Program-made: the position numbers and the translations under genes
The notes under the pieces: model-generated
Databases searched by the model: none
What the model saw: only the letters and a program-made list of their open reading frames with translations
Told to the model about the DNA's origin: nothing
From: Oceanisphaera arctica
GTDB taxonomy: Bacteria > Pseudomonadota > Gammaproteobacteria > Enterobacterales > Aeromonadaceae
DNA: 64,000 nucleotides
Assembly: GCF_002936955.1 (NCBI RefSeq)
Contig: NZ_MPZM01000016.1
Location: forward strand, 1 to 64,000
Direction: 5' to 3'
Shown here: piece after piece, positions 26,251-36,065 of the stretch
Numbering within the stretch: position 1 is the first letter of the stretch
Layout of the letters: every line of letters starts with the position of its first letter

Positions 26251-28077
26251 ATGTTAGAAAACTTACGTAATATCGCTATCATCGCTCACGTTGACCATGG
26301 CAAGACCACCCTGGTGGACAAGCTGCTGCAACAGTCCGGCACCCTGGAAAGCCGTGGCGAAGCGGAAGAGCGGGTCATGGACTCCAACGATATAGAGCGG
26401 GAGCGCGGCATTACCATTCTTGCCAAGAACACCGCTCTTCGCTGGAAGGCTCCCGACGCACAAGAATACCGCATCAACATCGTAGACACCCCAGGACACG
26501 CCGATTTCGGTGGTGAAGTGGAACGTGTTATGTCTATGGTTGACTCAGTGTTGCTGCTGGTTGATGCCCAGGAAGGCCCTATGCCGCAGACTCGCTTTGT
26601 AACACAGAAAGCGTTTGCCCAAGGCCTTAAGCCTATCGTTGTCATCAACAAGGTCGACAAGCCAGGCGCGCGCCCTGACTGGGTATTGGACCAGATTTTT
26701 GACTTGTTCGATAACCTGGGTGCTACCGACGACCAGCTCGATTTCCAGGTCATTTATGCTTCTGGCATCAACGGTTGGGCATCCTTGGATGTGGATGCGC
26801 CAGAGCCAGACATGACAGCACTGTTCCAGACCATAGTCGATCAAGTACCGGTACCTGATGCGAACCAGGATGGTCCGTTACAGATGCAGATTTCTCAGAT
26901 AGATTACTCCTCTTATGTAGGTGTAATCGGCATTGGTCGTATCAAGCGCGGTACCGTTAGAACTAACCAGCAGGTCACCATAGTGGGTGCCGATGGTAAG
27001 ACTCGTAACGGTAAAGTTGGCATGGTAATGGGCTACCTGGGCTTGCAGCGTACCGAAGCGAGCGAAGGTAACGCCGGTGACATCGTGGCCATTACCGGCC
27101 TGGGCGAACTGAAAATCTCTGACACCGTGTGTGCCCAGGGCGAAGTAGAAGCACTGCCGCCGTTGTCTGTAGACGAACCGACCGTGACCATGACCTTCCA
27201 GGTTAACAACTCACCGTTTGCCGGCAAAGACGGCAAGTATGTTACCTCGCGTAACATCATGGAGCGTCTGACGTCTGAGCTGGTGCACAACGTAGCATTG
27301 CGTGTTGAGCAAGGCGCGGATCCGGATAAATTCCGCGTATCTGGTCGTGGTGAACTGCACCTGGGCATCCTGATCGAAAACATGCGTCGTGAAGGCTACG
27401 AACTGGCGGTATCTCGCCCGGAAGTTATCTTGAAAACAGAAGACGGCGTCAAGCTGGAACCTTTCGAGAACCTGACCGTAGACGTGGAAGAAGAGCACCA
27501 GGGCTCCATCATGGAGAAGCTGGGTGAGCGTAAAGGCGAAATGACCGATATGGTGCCAGATGGTAAAGGCCGTGTACGTATCGACTTTATTATCCCGGCC
27601 CGTGGTTTGATCGGTTTCCAGACCGAATTTATGACGCTGACGTCAGGCTCTGGTCTGATGAACCACAGCTTCGACCATTACGGTCCTCATAAAGGCGGCA
27701 CTATCGGTGCTCGTACCAACGGCGTACTGATTTCCAACGGCAAGGGCAAGGCTTCTGCCTATTCGCTGTTTAACATACAGGAACGTGGCCGTCTGTTTAT
27801 CGATCACGCCACCGAAGTGTACGAAGGCATGGTAATTGGTATTCATAGCCGTGCTAACGACCTGACTGTTAACTGCATTAAAGGTAAGCAGCTGACCAAC
27901 GTTCGTGCTTCAGGTACCGATGAAGCGCTGACTCTGGTAACGCCTATCAAGATGACGCTGGAGCAGTCACTGGAGTTTATCGGTGACGATGAGCTGGTTG
28001 AAGTGACGCCAAACCACCTGCGTATTCGTAAGCGTGGTTTGACTGAAAACGAACGTAAGCGTTCTGGTCGCGATTAA
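26251..28077 (+). CDS. typA: Ribosome-associated GTPase TypA/BipA
   Basis: A 608-residue translational GTPase of the EF-G/LepA superfamily. The P-loop is AHVDHGKTT near residues 11-19, then [13 protein letters not shown] and NKVD motifs, followed by EF-G-like domains and the BipA-specific C-terminal domain. It associates with ribosomes during stress and helps 50S assembly. Codon choice is more biased towards T-ending codons (CGT, GGT) than in its neighbours, which suggests high expression. Preceded by AGGCAGGA. Confidence 0.97.
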   Translation: MLENLRNIAIIAHVDHGKTTLVDKLLQQSGTLESRGEAEERVMDSNDIERERGITILAKNTALRWKAPDAQEYRINIVDTPGHADFGGEVERVMSMVDSVLLLVDAQEGPMPQTRFVTQKAFAQGLKPIVVINKVDKPGARPDWVLDQIFDLFDNLGATDDQLDFQVIYASGINGWASLDVDAPEPDMTALFQTIVDQVPVPDANQDGPLQMQISQIDYSSYVGVIGIGRIKRGTVRTNQQVTIVGADGKTRNGKVGMVMGYLGLQRTEASEGNAGDIVAITGLGELKISDTVCAQGEVEALPPLSVDEPTVTMTFQVNNSPFAGKDGKYVTSRNIMERLTSELVHNVALRVEQGADPDKFRVSGRGELHLGILIENMRREGYELAVSRPEVILKTEDGVKLEPFENLTVDVEEEHQGSIMEKLGERKGEMTDMVPDGKGRVRIDFIIPARGLIGFQTEFMTLTSGSGLMNHSFDHYGPHKGGTIGARTNGVLISNGKGKASAYSLFNIQERGRLFIDHATEVYEGMVIGIHSRANDLTVNCIKGKQLTNVRASGTDEALTLVTPIKMTLEQSLEFIGDDELVEVTPNHLRIRKRGLTENERKRSGRD

Positions 28078-28100
28078 TCCCGACTAGCTAAGCTAACGAT

Positions 28101-28128
28101 AAAGGGCGCCTTAAGGCGCCCTTTTTAT
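28101..28128 (+). terminator. typA terminator
   Basis: AAAGGGCGCC and GGCGCCCTTT pair around TTAA, forming a 24-base palindrome followed by TT. It begins 23 bases after the typA stop. Confidence 0.88.
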
Positions 28129-28243
28129 TATGCGCTGGCGGGTGATTTCGGGAAGGGAGTCCCCGGTATGAGGATATCCGACTGGCACTGTGCCTGATTA
28201 ATTTGCCACAATGGAAACCTCTTAGTAGCGAAACGAGGTCCTT

Positions 28244-29146
28244 ATGAGTCAAGCTGTCGCGCAAGTCAGACATCGACTGCAATTCATACGTGAACATGGC
28301 GCGGATTTCGGCGGCTTCATGCTGAAACGGATACAAAAGGATCGGCTGAAGATTACCGCCGGTTACCTGGCCTATATCACCCTGCTGTCGCTGGTACCCA
28401 TGCTGGCGGTGGTGTTTGCCATGATGTCGGCCTTCCCCATGTTCGCCGAGCTGCGGGATACCATTCAGACGTTCGTATTCAGCAATTTCGTGCCTGCCGC
28501 CGGGGAGGTGGTGCAGGAGAGCATTCAAGGCTTTATCAATAATGCGTCCAAAACGACGGCGATTGGGGTAGCGGCGCTGGCGGTAACCGCCATGATGCTG
28601 ATCTCCGCCATCGACGAGAACTTCAACCATATCTGGCGGGTCACCCAGAAGCGGCGTTGGTCGGTGGCCTTTGCCACCTACTGGATGATACTGACTCTGG
28701 GCCCGATACTGGTCGGGGCCAGCCTGGCGCTGACTTCCTACGTTACCTCGCTGCGCGTGTTCCAGGCCGATACCGTGCTGGGGATAGGGACTCTGCTGCT
28801 GGGGTTTCTGCCCTTCCTGCTGTCGACCCTGATGTTCGTGGTGTTCTATATGGTGGTACCCAACGTGCGGGTGCGCTTCAGCCATGCCATCTGCGGGGCT
28901 CTGGTGGCGGCATTATTGTTTGAGATGGCCAAACGCGCCTTCGCCTTCTACATCACCCAGTTTCCGTCCTATGAGGCGATTTACGGCGCCCTGGCCACCA
29001 TTCCTATTCTCTTTGTCTGGGTCTATCTGAGCTGGATGATTGCCTTACTGGGGGCCGAATTGACCGCCAGCCTCGGTGACTACGAGCGACGACAGGGGCT
29101 AAGCTTTGAAGACGAGAATCCCGATTCTGCCGAGGACATTGATTGA
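28244..29146 (+). CDS. yihY: YihY family inner-membrane protein
   Basis: A 300-residue protein of the YihY/BrkB family with about six membrane helices (for example [15 protein letters not shown] and [18 protein letters not shown]). It was once called RNase BN in error; its function is not firmly known. GAGGT precedes the ATG. The stop overlaps the start of the next gene by one base, so yihY, pip and dtd form a coupled operon. Confidence 0.92.
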   Translation: MSQAVAQVRHRLQFIREHGADFGGFMLKRIQKDRLKITAGYLAYITLLSLVPMLAVVFAMMSAFPMFAELRDTIQTFVFSNFVPAAGEVVQESIQGFINNASKTTAIGVAALAVTAMMLISAIDENFNHIWRVTQKRRWSVAFATYWMILTLGPILVGASLALTSYVTSLRVFQADTVLGIGTLLLGFLPFLLSTLMFVVFYMVVPNVRVRFSHAICGALVAALLFEMAKRAFAFYITQFPSYEAIYGALATIPILFVWVYLSWMIALLGAELTASLGDYERRQGLSFEDENPDSAEDID

Positions 29147-30105
29147 TGAGAACTCTGTATCCGAGTATTGGTGCCCATCGCCAGCAGTGGTTATCGGTGT
29201 CGCCGCGACATCGACTCTATGTGGAAGAAAGCGGTAACCCGCTCGGCATTCCGGTCGTGCTGGTGCACGGCGGGCCTGGTGCCGGCACCAGCGGCGAGCA
29301 TAGGCGCTTTTTCGACCCCGAGTGCTACCGCATCATACTGTTTGATCAGCGAGGGGCCGGTCAGTCAGAGCCCCATGCGGAGTTGGCCGATAATCACACT
29401 CAGGCACTGATCGCCGATATGGAGCAGATCCGCGAGGCGCTGAATATTGACTCCTGGCTGGTATTTGGTGGCTCCTGGGGCTCGACCCTGGCCCTGTGTT
29501 ATGCCATCGATCATCCCGAGCGAGTAAAAGGCCTGGTGCTGCGCGGTCTCTTTCTGGGCCGGCAGCAGGATCTGCACTGGCTCTATCAACCCGATGGCGG
29601 TGCAGCCCAGCTTTTTCCCGATTATTATCGGGATTTTCTGGTCCCGCTGGAGGGGGATGCCCGCCACCTGTTGAGCCGTTATTATCGCCTGCTGACCAGC
29701 AGTAACGAACTGGCCCGGCTCAATGCGGCCCGGGCCTGGGCCATCTGGGAGGGGCGTATCGCGACCCTGTTGCCGAGAACAGACGCAGAGGCCTACTATG
29801 GCGAGGCGCATGCCGCCCTGGCGCTGGCACGCATCGAATGTCACTACTTTATAAATAACTGTTTTATAGAAGAAAACTATATCATCAGGCATCTTGAAAA
29901 AGTGCGCAATATACCCGCCGTACTGGTCCACGGCCGTTATGATGCCATCTGCAAGCTGGGCGGTGCCGTCAGTCTGACGGAGCACTGGCCGGAATTAATG
30001 CTGCAAATCGTACCGGGAGCCGGACACTCCGCCTTCGAACCGGGTATTATAGACGCCTTGGTGAAAGCCACCGATCAGATGGCGAAGGAGTTGGTGCAGT
30101 CATGA
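29146..30105 (+). CDS. pip: Proline iminopeptidase
   Basis: A 319-residue alpha/beta hydrolase of peptidase family S33. The nucleophile is Ser110 in GGSWGS, the oxyanion motif is HGGPGAG (41-47), and the Asp and His lie in GRYDAIC and GAGHSAF near the C-terminus. It removes N-terminal proline from peptides. The ATG at 29146 overlaps the yihY stop, and its own stop overlaps the dtd start by 4 bases. Confidence 0.93.
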   Translation: MRTLYPSIGAHRQQWLSVSPRHRLYVEESGNPLGIPVVLVHGGPGAGTSGEHRRFFDPECYRIILFDQRGAGQSEPHAELADNHTQALIADMEQIREALNIDSWLVFGGSWGSTLALCYAIDHPERVKGLVLRGLFLGRQQDLHWLYQPDGGAAQLFPDYYRDFLVPLEGDARHLLSRYYRLLTSSNELARLNAARAWAIWEGRIATLLPRTDAEAYYGEAHAALALARIECHYFINNCFIEENYIIRHLEKVRNIPAVLVHGRYDAICKLGGAVSLTEHWPELMLQIVPGAGHSAFEPGIIDALVKATDQMAKELVQS

Positions 30106-30539
30106 TAGCTCTGATCCAGAGAGTGAGTTCGGCGTCGGTCGGTATCTCCGGTAACACTGTGGGCACCATAGGCCCCGGCCTGCTGGTGCTGCTGGGCGTG
30201 GAACGCGATGATGACAAGGGTCGCTCCGACAAGCTGCTTAACAAAGTGCTCGGCTATCGGGTATTCGGTGACGATGCGGGCAAGATGAACCTGAACCTGC
30301 GCCAGGCAGGTGGCAGCCTGCTGGTGGTGTCGCAATTCACTCTGGCCGCCGATACCCACAGCGGCCTGCGGCCCGGCTTTTCCCGCGGGGCGGCGCCGGC
30401 AGACGCCGAACGCTGGTATGACTATTTCGTGATGGCGGCGCGGGATCAGGGCATCAAGACCGAGTCGGGGCGCTTCGGCGCCGATATGCAGGTCAGCCTG
30501 ACCAACGACGGCCCCGTCACCTTCTGGCTGCAGGTTTGA
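30102..30539 (+). CDS. dtd: D-aminoacyl-tRNA deacylase
   Basis: A 145-residue protein with the DTD signature motifs SQFTLAA and, near the C-terminus, [10 protein letters not shown] (the NxGPxT motif). It hydrolyses D-aminoacyl-tRNAs and glycyl-tRNA(Ala), protecting translation. Length equals that of the E. coli enzyme. It overlaps pip by 4 bases (ATGA). Confidence 0.96.
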   Translation: MIALIQRVSSASVGISGNTVGTIGPGLLVLLGVERDDDKGRSDKLLNKVLGYRVFGDDAGKMNLNLRQAGGSLLVVSQFTLAADTHSGLRPGFSRGAAPADAERWYDYFVMAARDQGIKTESGRFGADMQVSLTNDGPVTFWLQV

Positions 30540-30624
30540 AGCCGCTACTCTGAAGTAACCACAAATTGTACACTGCCGCATCTCACGGCAATATATCCCC
30601 AGATAACCCTTACAGGAGCAGACC

Positions 30625-31515
30625 ATGTATCGTGTGGTCACCCCGCAATCGGAAGCGGAACTTGAAGCCTATTACCAGCTGCGCTGGTTGTTGCTGCGCA
30701 AGCCCTGGCAACAGCCCCGAGGCTCGGAGCGAGACGAGTTCGACGAATATGCCCACCATCGCATGATGGTGGATAACAACGATAATCTGGTGGCCGTGGG
30801 TCGCCTTTATGTCAGTGGTGACGAGGCCCAGATCCGCTTTATGGCGGTGGTGCCCGATTGCCGCGACCATGGCATGGGTACCCGTATGGTACAGGCGCTG
30901 GAGCAGGTGGCCCGACAGCAGGGAGTGCGTCGGCTGGTGATGAATGCCCGGGAGGAAGCGGTGGCGTTCTACAGTCGCTGCGGCTTTACCGTGGTGGGCG
31001 AAGGCCCCATCAGTTTCGGCAAGATCCCTCACCGGCAGATGATCAAGGCGCTGACCTCGATTCATCAGATCCGGCACCGTCCCGAGCTCTGTGACGAGCT
31101 GCAACGCCAGTGGCACAGACGCATTCCCATCAGTGAGAAGATGGGCGTCAAGATCATTCAGTACACCGGCAGCAGATTAAAGACCAAGGCCAATCTGACC
31201 GCCAACCTCAATATGCACGAGTCGATGTTTGCCGGCAGTATTTACAGCCAGTGCGTGCTGACCGGCTGGGGCCTTATCTGGCTGCAGATGCAGGAGTTCG
31301 GACTCAGCGGCGACATAGTGCAGGGCCACGGCGACATCAAATACATGACTCCGGTATGGGACGAACCCATAGCCGAGGTACAGGGCCGGCTGCGGGAGCA
31401 GCTGATGCCGTTGCAGGTCGGTGAACGGGTACGAATAGAGCTTAACGTGACTCTGTACAGCGGCGAACACAAGTCCGCCAGCTTCACCGGCCGCTACGTG
31501 ATCCTGCCGCACTAA
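30625..31515 (+). CDS. yiiD: YiiD family: GNAT acetyltransferase fused to hotdog thioesterase-like domain
   Basis: A 296-residue two-domain protein. Residues about 1-145 form a GNAT fold (VVPDCRDHGMGTRMVQALE acetyl-CoA loop), and about 155-296 form the YiiD-type hotdog domain (KTKANLTANLNMHESMFAGS). The E. coli relative has been linked to initiation of fatty acid synthesis as a malonyl-ACP decarboxylase; I recall this from the literature and cannot test it here. AGGAG precedes the ATG. Its place after dtd matches the enterobacterial order. Confidence 0.9.
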   Translation: MYRVVTPQSEAELEAYYQLRWLLLRKPWQQPRGSERDEFDEYAHHRMMVDNNDNLVAVGRLYVSGDEAQIRFMAVVPDCRDHGMGTRMVQALEQVARQQGVRRLVMNAREEAVAFYSRCGFTVVGEGPISFGKIPHRQMIKALTSIHQIRHRPELCDELQRQWHRRIPISEKMGVKIIQYTGSRLKTKANLTANLNMHESMFAGSIYSQCVLTGWGLIWLQMQEFGLSGDIVQGHGDIKYMTPVWDEPIAEVQGRLREQLMPLQVGERVRIELNVTLYSGEHKSASFTGRYVILPH

Positions 31516-31541
31516 TCCCCAGTCCCCAGTCCCTAATCCCC
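31516..31541. repeat. Short AGTCCCC/AATCCC repeat tract
   Basis: Immediately after the yiiD stop codon are two AGTCCCC units and AATCCC units, running into the end of the convergent AsmA-like gene. It belongs to the same family as the tracts at 17855, 35968 and 37515. Confidence 0.7.
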
Positions 31542-33566
31542 GCTCTTGAGCTTGCGTACCGCCTCTAAGAGTCCTCCGGGCAGACCGGCGGCGGGATAGG
31601 GCACAGGGCCTTTGTACCAAGGCTGACAGGGTGTGGTCAGCGATGGTTGATGTAGTCGTAATCGGGGTGCCTGCCAGTGTTCACTCAGCCGCATGGCCAG
31701 CTCTCGACAGCCTTTATCATTGACCGCGCCCAACTCCAGCTGCCAGCTTCCGGCGAAGTTTAGCGCCCCGCGAACCGCCAGCAGGTGGCGTACGCTTTGC
31801 ACCGCACTGCCGTCCAGTTGCCAGTTGCCTTGTTTTACCGGACCTTTCAAATCGGCGCGATAGATAAAGCCGTCGCTTTGCTCCAGATCCAGCGCCGCCA
31901 GTATCGGGTCGACCCGGGTCGGGCGACGATAGTCTTCGCCCAGCCGGTGTTTCAGCCACTCATCCAGCCCCAGTTTTTCGATGAAGATATCGCGGCCATC
32001 CAGCGCCAGGGAGCCTTCCCAGCTGACGGGCTGGCGAATCGCCCCGGCGAGGTCGGCATTGATATCCAGTTGGCCGGAAAAGTCGCGTTCGGCCTGTAGC
32101 CAGTGGCTTAACCGCCGCAATTCCAGCTCTTTCCCTTCCAGCCGGAGCTTGCCCTGATGAGGCGAGTAGAGCCCTATGCTGCCATCGAGGTTGATACGGC
32201 CGTCGAGGGCGTCTGTGCTCAGCTTGTCCAGCAACAGCCGGGTATCATCGAGCCGGGCGTTGAAATGGCCATGACGGGCGATCAGGCTGTCGAAGGCAAT
32301 TTCGCTCCAGCTGCCTTCCAGACGGGCCAGCTCGCTGAGCGGACGCCACTGGGCGGCAGACCAGGCCAGATCGGCGATAAACAGCTCTCCACCCAGCAAC
32401 GACAGCGGCAGCTTTGGATCCAGCGACAACAGCTCGCCCTGGTTCAGGTTGAGCTTGTGAATGCGGACATCCGGCACCGGCCAGTACAGATCCGGCTGCC
32501 AGTTCAGCTTGTTGTCCTGCAACTGCAGGTTATCGATATCCAGTCTGCCCTGCTGCGGATACCAGCGCAGCTCGGTGTCGAAGGTGCCCTGATAGGCCTT
32601 GCCCCTGAGGGTCAGTCCCAGTTGTTCCCGGCTGCTCAACAGCTGTCCCTGATGGTTATCCAGCCGCAGCCAGTCCAGAACCGCCTCGCTGGCCTGCCAG
32701 GTGCCTCTGGCCTCGGGCAGGGCACCACCCTGCCATTCGAGATAGCGAATGTCACCGATGATGCCGTTGGCGGTCAGTGCCGGGCTGGTGATGCTGACGT
32801 CTTTGATTTGGCCGCGGTTGAGCAGCACAGTCCAGTCTTTATCGAGCCGGGGAAGTCGTTCGAATTGCAGCTTATTATGGCTGAATTGCGGTTCGTTCAG
32901 GGTCAGCTCCCGGGCCGGTAGATTCAGTATTACGGCCGAATCGAACAGGCCGTCGAACAAGCGGCTCTGCACCCGATCCAGCATCAGTTGCTGCTGGCTG
33001 ATACGACCAGCCAGGTTGATCTGAGCCATGTTCAGCGAGGGGTGAGACAGCTGACGCAGTTGGCCGTCAACCTCGAGATCCGACCACCATTGCCATGTTC
33101 CCTCACGCCTGGGCTGCCACTGATTCAGGGTGAGGTCGGCGCCTCTGGCCTCCCAGCCATTCCAGGTCAGGCTCAGGTTTTTGGTGTTCAGTTCGTCGAT
33201 GGTGATGTTGGCCAGGTTGTCCGGCAACGCCAGCTCGGTGGCGTTATCCAACTGTAGCTTGCCGTCGATCACGTCCAGGGTGGCGATGCGGGTCTGGCCC
33301 GACAGCGGCGACAGTGTCGCCAGTTGCAGATACAGTTGGCGGGCGCTGAACCAGTCGCCCAGGCGTACGTCTTCCGCCAGCAGGGTATAGGGATGCAGCG
33401 GATTGAATTCCAGGCGGCCGACGGTGAGATCCAGCGCTGTGTGTTCGTTCAGCCAGCCCAGCACCGGCTTTTTCAGCTGATTGGCATCAAAAACACTCAG
33501 CAGCAGCCAGCCGGCCAGCAGCAGTACCAGCACTAGCACCAGCAGATATTTGGCCAGCTTCTTCAT
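31533..33566 (-). CDS. AsmA-family membrane-anchored protein
   Basis: A 677-residue protein with one N-terminal membrane helix (about 6-26), then a long beta-rich periplasmic part. The start (FDANQLKKPVLGWLNEHTALDLTVGRLEF) and repeated beta segments (LDIDNLQLQDNKLNW, GRINLDGSIGL) are typical of AsmA-like proteins, thought to form grooves that carry phospholipids to the outer membrane. Which paralogue it is cannot be told. Its last codons overlap a heptamer repeat tract. Confidence 0.87.
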   Translation of the reverse strand: MKKLAKYLLVLVLVLLLAGWLLLSVFDANQLKKPVLGWLNEHTALDLTVGRLEFNPLHPYTLLAEDVRLGDWFSARQLYLQLATLSPLSGQTRIATLDVIDGKLQLDNATELALPDNLANITIDELNTKNLSLTWNGWEARGADLTLNQWQPRREGTWQWWSDLEVDGQLRQLSHPSLNMAQINLAGRISQQQLMLDRVQSRLFDGLFDSAVILNLPARELTLNEPQFSHNKLQFERLPRLDKDWTVLLNRGQIKDVSITSPALTANGIIGDIRYLEWQGGALPEARGTWQASEAVLDWLRLDNHQGQLLSSREQLGLTLRGKAYQGTFDTELRWYPQQGRLDIDNLQLQDNKLNWQPDLYWPVPDVRIHKLNLNQGELLSLDPKLPLSLLGGELFIADLAWSAAQWRPLSELARLEGSWSEIAFDSLIARHGHFNARLDDTRLLLDKLSTDALDGRINLDGSIGLYSPHQGKLRLEGKELELRRLSHWLQAERDFSGQLDINADLAGAIRQPVSWEGSLALDGRDIFIEKLGLDEWLKHRLGEDYRRPTRVDPILAALDLEQSDGFIYRADLKGPVKQGNWQLDGSAVQSVRHLLAVRGALNFAGSWQLELGAVNDKGCRELAMRLSEHWQAPRLRLHQPSLTTPCQPWYKGPVPYPAAGLPGGLLEAVRKLKSGD

Positions 33567-33707
33567 GGTGTATCCCTTTAAAATCCGATACTTGTATCAT
33601 ACATAGCTTGAACTGGGGCGGAAATAGCCCGCCATGCATAGCCAGTCTTTTCATCGCTAAAGAGTCGCCTGCTGGTGGCTCCATCAAGCGATATCGGCGT
33701 TTCAGGA

Positions 33708-33809
33708 GGCCAAAGGGATCTGCTCCGCCGACCATGACATGCCATGGATGGCATGTCTGAGCTTACATGGATGTACTCGTAGCGAGTCGGCGGAGCGGGC
33801 CCTTTGGCC
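33708..33809. repeat. Dispersed inverted-repeat element, copy A
   Basis: A 102-bp element with imperfect 24-bp terminal inverted repeats (GGCCAAAGGG...CTCCGCCGAC and its complement). Inside it are ACATGCCATGGATGGCATGT, itself a palindrome, and ACATGGATGTACTCGTAGCGA. It lies between the recG end and the AsmA gene start. Relatives lie at 41092-41249, 61113-61220 and 62613-62712. Confidence 0.85.
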
Positions 33810-33841
33810 GCGGCATGCACGATTGGTGACCCAAAGCAGCC

Positions 33842-35914
33842 CTAGACCTTGCCGTAGTGATCCCGTTGTCCCAGCCAGCGATGGATTAGCGGTTCTACTA
33901 CCGCCGGGTGGCGATCGGCCAGGTAGCGGGCCAGTTGCTGTACCTCGGGCAACAGGGCCTGATCGCGCACCAGATCGGCAATTTTAAGATCTGCCAGACC
34001 GGTCTGGCGGGTACCGAGCAGCTCACCCGGGCCGCGAATTTCCAGATCCTTCTGGGCGATGATGAAACCGTCGTTGGTGTCACGCAGCACCCCCAGTCGC
34101 TGACCGGCAGTCTTGGTCAGGGGGGCGTGATAGAGCAGCACGCAGTGGGAGGCCACGGCGCCGCGACCGACCCGACCGCGCAGCTGATGCAGCTGGGCCA
34201 GGCCGAGACGTTCCGGGTTTTCGATGATCATCAGCGAGGCATTGGGTACGTCCACCCCTACTTCTATCACTGTGGTGGCGACCAGCAGGTCCAGCCTGCC
34301 ATCCTTGAAGTCGGCCATCACCGCCTGTTTTTCTGCCGCCTTCATGCGGCCATGTACCAGGCCGACCTTCAGCTCCGGCAACTGAGCCGTCAGTTCGGCG
34401 GCGGCATCTTCCGCTGCCTGGCACTCCAGCACCTCGGATTCATCGATCAGGGTGCAGACCCAGTAGGCCTGGCGACCCTGCTCCCGACAGACTTCCCGCA
34501 CCCGGGCGACGATGTCGTCGCGGCGGGTATCGGGCATGGCGACTGTGGTCACCGGGGTGCGCCCCGGCGGCAGTTCGTCGATGATGGAAGTGTCCAGATC
34601 CGCGTAGGCGGTCATCGCCAGGGTGCGGGGAATGGGGGTGGCGGTCATGATCAGCTGATGCGGGTAAAATTCGCCCTGACTGCCCTTTTCGCGCAGGGCC
34701 AGCCGCTGGTGCACACCGAAGCGGTGCTGTTCGTCGATGATCACCAGCTCCAGGGCGTTGAACTGTACCTGCTCCTGAAACAGTGCATGGGTGCCGACTA
34801 TCATCCCCAGCTCGCCATTGGCCAGCCGTTCCAGCTGTTCGGCCCGAGCCTTGCCCTTGACCTTGCCCGCCAGCCAGCCGACCTGAATACCGAGCGGGGC
34901 TAGCCAGGCGGCGAAGTTGTTGGCATGCTGCTCGGCCAGCAGTTCGGTGGGCGCCATCAGCGCCACCTGCCCCTGATTGCCGATCACCTGCAGTGCCGCC
35001 AGCGCCGCCACCAGGGTTTTTCCTGAGCCGACGTCGCCCTGTACCAGCCGCATCATGGGCACGTCTTTCTGCAGATCTTCGCCTATTTCTGCGACAACCC
35101 GCTGCTGGGCGCCGGTGGGAGAAAAAGGCAGCCGGGCCAGAAAGTCGTCAATCAACGGGCGGGGATAAGACAGGCCCCGGGCCCGATGGGACTGACTCTG
35201 CTCGCGTACCTTGAGTACCGACAGGTTATGGGCCAGCAGTTCTTCCATCACCAGCCGTTGCTGGGCCGGGTGTTTTCCTTGCTCCAGCTCGAATAGGGCC
35301 ACGTTTGCGGGCGGTCGGTGCAGCAGGCGTACGGCGTCGTTCAGGCCAAGCTGGCGGTCGTATAGTCCATCGGGCAGCCATTCCTGCAGCGGTTGCTCCT
35401 CCAGCAGCGCCAGCGCCTGATCGGTGAGCTGACGCAGGCTTATCTGGCGCAGTCCTTCGGTGGTGCCGTACACCGGGGTCAGGTTGGCTTCGGCGGCCAC
35501 CGGCTGGTCGTCCTGCTGCAGACTGTATTCCGGGTGGATGATTTCCAGGCCGTGATGGCCGGGTCTGATTTCGCCGAAGGCCCGCAGCCGGGTACCGGCG
35601 GTGAGATTGTTTTTCTGGGCGGCGGCGAAGTTGAAGAAACGCAGGGTCAGGGTGCCGCTGTGGTCCCGCATGCGGCAGACAAGCATGCGCTTGCGGCCAT
35701 AGCTGATGTTGTTGTCGACGATTTCGCCGATCACGGAAACATGCATGCCGGGCATGAGCCCGGCGATGGGACAGACCCGAGTGCGGTCTTCGTAGCGCAA
35801 CGGCAGGTGAAACAGCAGATCCTGCACCGTATCCAGACCCAGCCGGTGCAGTTTTTCCAACATCTTGTCGCCCACGCCCTTGAGCAGACTGAGGGACATC
35901 TTGTCCAGATTCAT
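33842..35914 (-). CDS. recG: ATP-dependent DNA helicase RecG
   Basis: A 690-residue superfamily 2 helicase: N-terminal wedge/OB domain (about 1-190), motor domains with Walker A GDVGSGKT, Walker B IIDEQHRFG, TATPIPRTLAM and the motif VI region QLRGRVGRG. RecG remodels stalled replication forks and branched recombination intermediates. The length is normal. Repeat tracts lie on both sides of the gene. Confidence 0.97.
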   Translation of the reverse strand: MNLDKMSLSLLKGVGDKMLEKLHRLGLDTVQDLLFHLPLRYEDRTRVCPIAGLMPGMHVSVIGEIVDNNISYGRKRMLVCRMRDHSGTLTLRFFNFAAAQKNNLTAGTRLRAFGEIRPGHHGLEIIHPEYSLQQDDQPVAAEANLTPVYGTTEGLRQISLRQLTDQALALLEEQPLQEWLPDGLYDRQLGLNDAVRLLHRPPANVALFELEQGKHPAQQRLVMEELLAHNLSVLKVREQSQSHRARGLSYPRPLIDDFLARLPFSPTGAQQRVVAEIGEDLQKDVPMMRLVQGDVGSGKTLVAALAALQVIGNQGQVALMAPTELLAEQHANNFAAWLAPLGIQVGWLAGKVKGKARAEQLERLANGELGMIVGTHALFQEQVQFNALELVIIDEQHRFGVHQRLALREKGSQGEFYPHQLIMTATPIPRTLAMTAYADLDTSIIDELPPGRTPVTTVAMPDTRRDDIVARVREVCREQGRQAYWVCTLIDESEVLECQAAEDAAAELTAQLPELKVGLVHGRMKAAEKQAVMADFKDGRLDLLVATTVIEVGVDVPNASLMIIENPERLGLAQLHQLRGRVGRGAVASHCVLLYHAPLTKTAGQRLGVLRDTNDGFIIAQKDLEIRGPGELLGTRQTGLADLKIADLVRDQALLPEVQQLARYLADRHPAVVEPLIHRWLGQRDHYGKV

Positions 35915-35967
35915 AACGGCCCCACCCTGTAAATATATACAGAGGATAGCAAAGCCGGGATTAAAAT

Positions 35968-36063
35968 GGGACTGGGGACTGGGGACTGGCCAGTCCCCAG
36001 TCCCCAGTCCCCAGTCCCCAGTCCCTAATCCCTAATCCCTAATCCCTAATCCCTAATCCCTAA
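35968..36063. repeat. Heptamer tract with a perfect 44-bp palindrome
   Basis: Bases 35968-36011 are a perfect palindrome built from GGGGACT units on one arm and AGTCCCC units on the other. It is followed by AATCCCT units repeated about six times up to 36063. The tract lies between the recG start and the pssA end and has no coding content. Confidence 0.9.
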
Positions 36064-36065
36064 TT

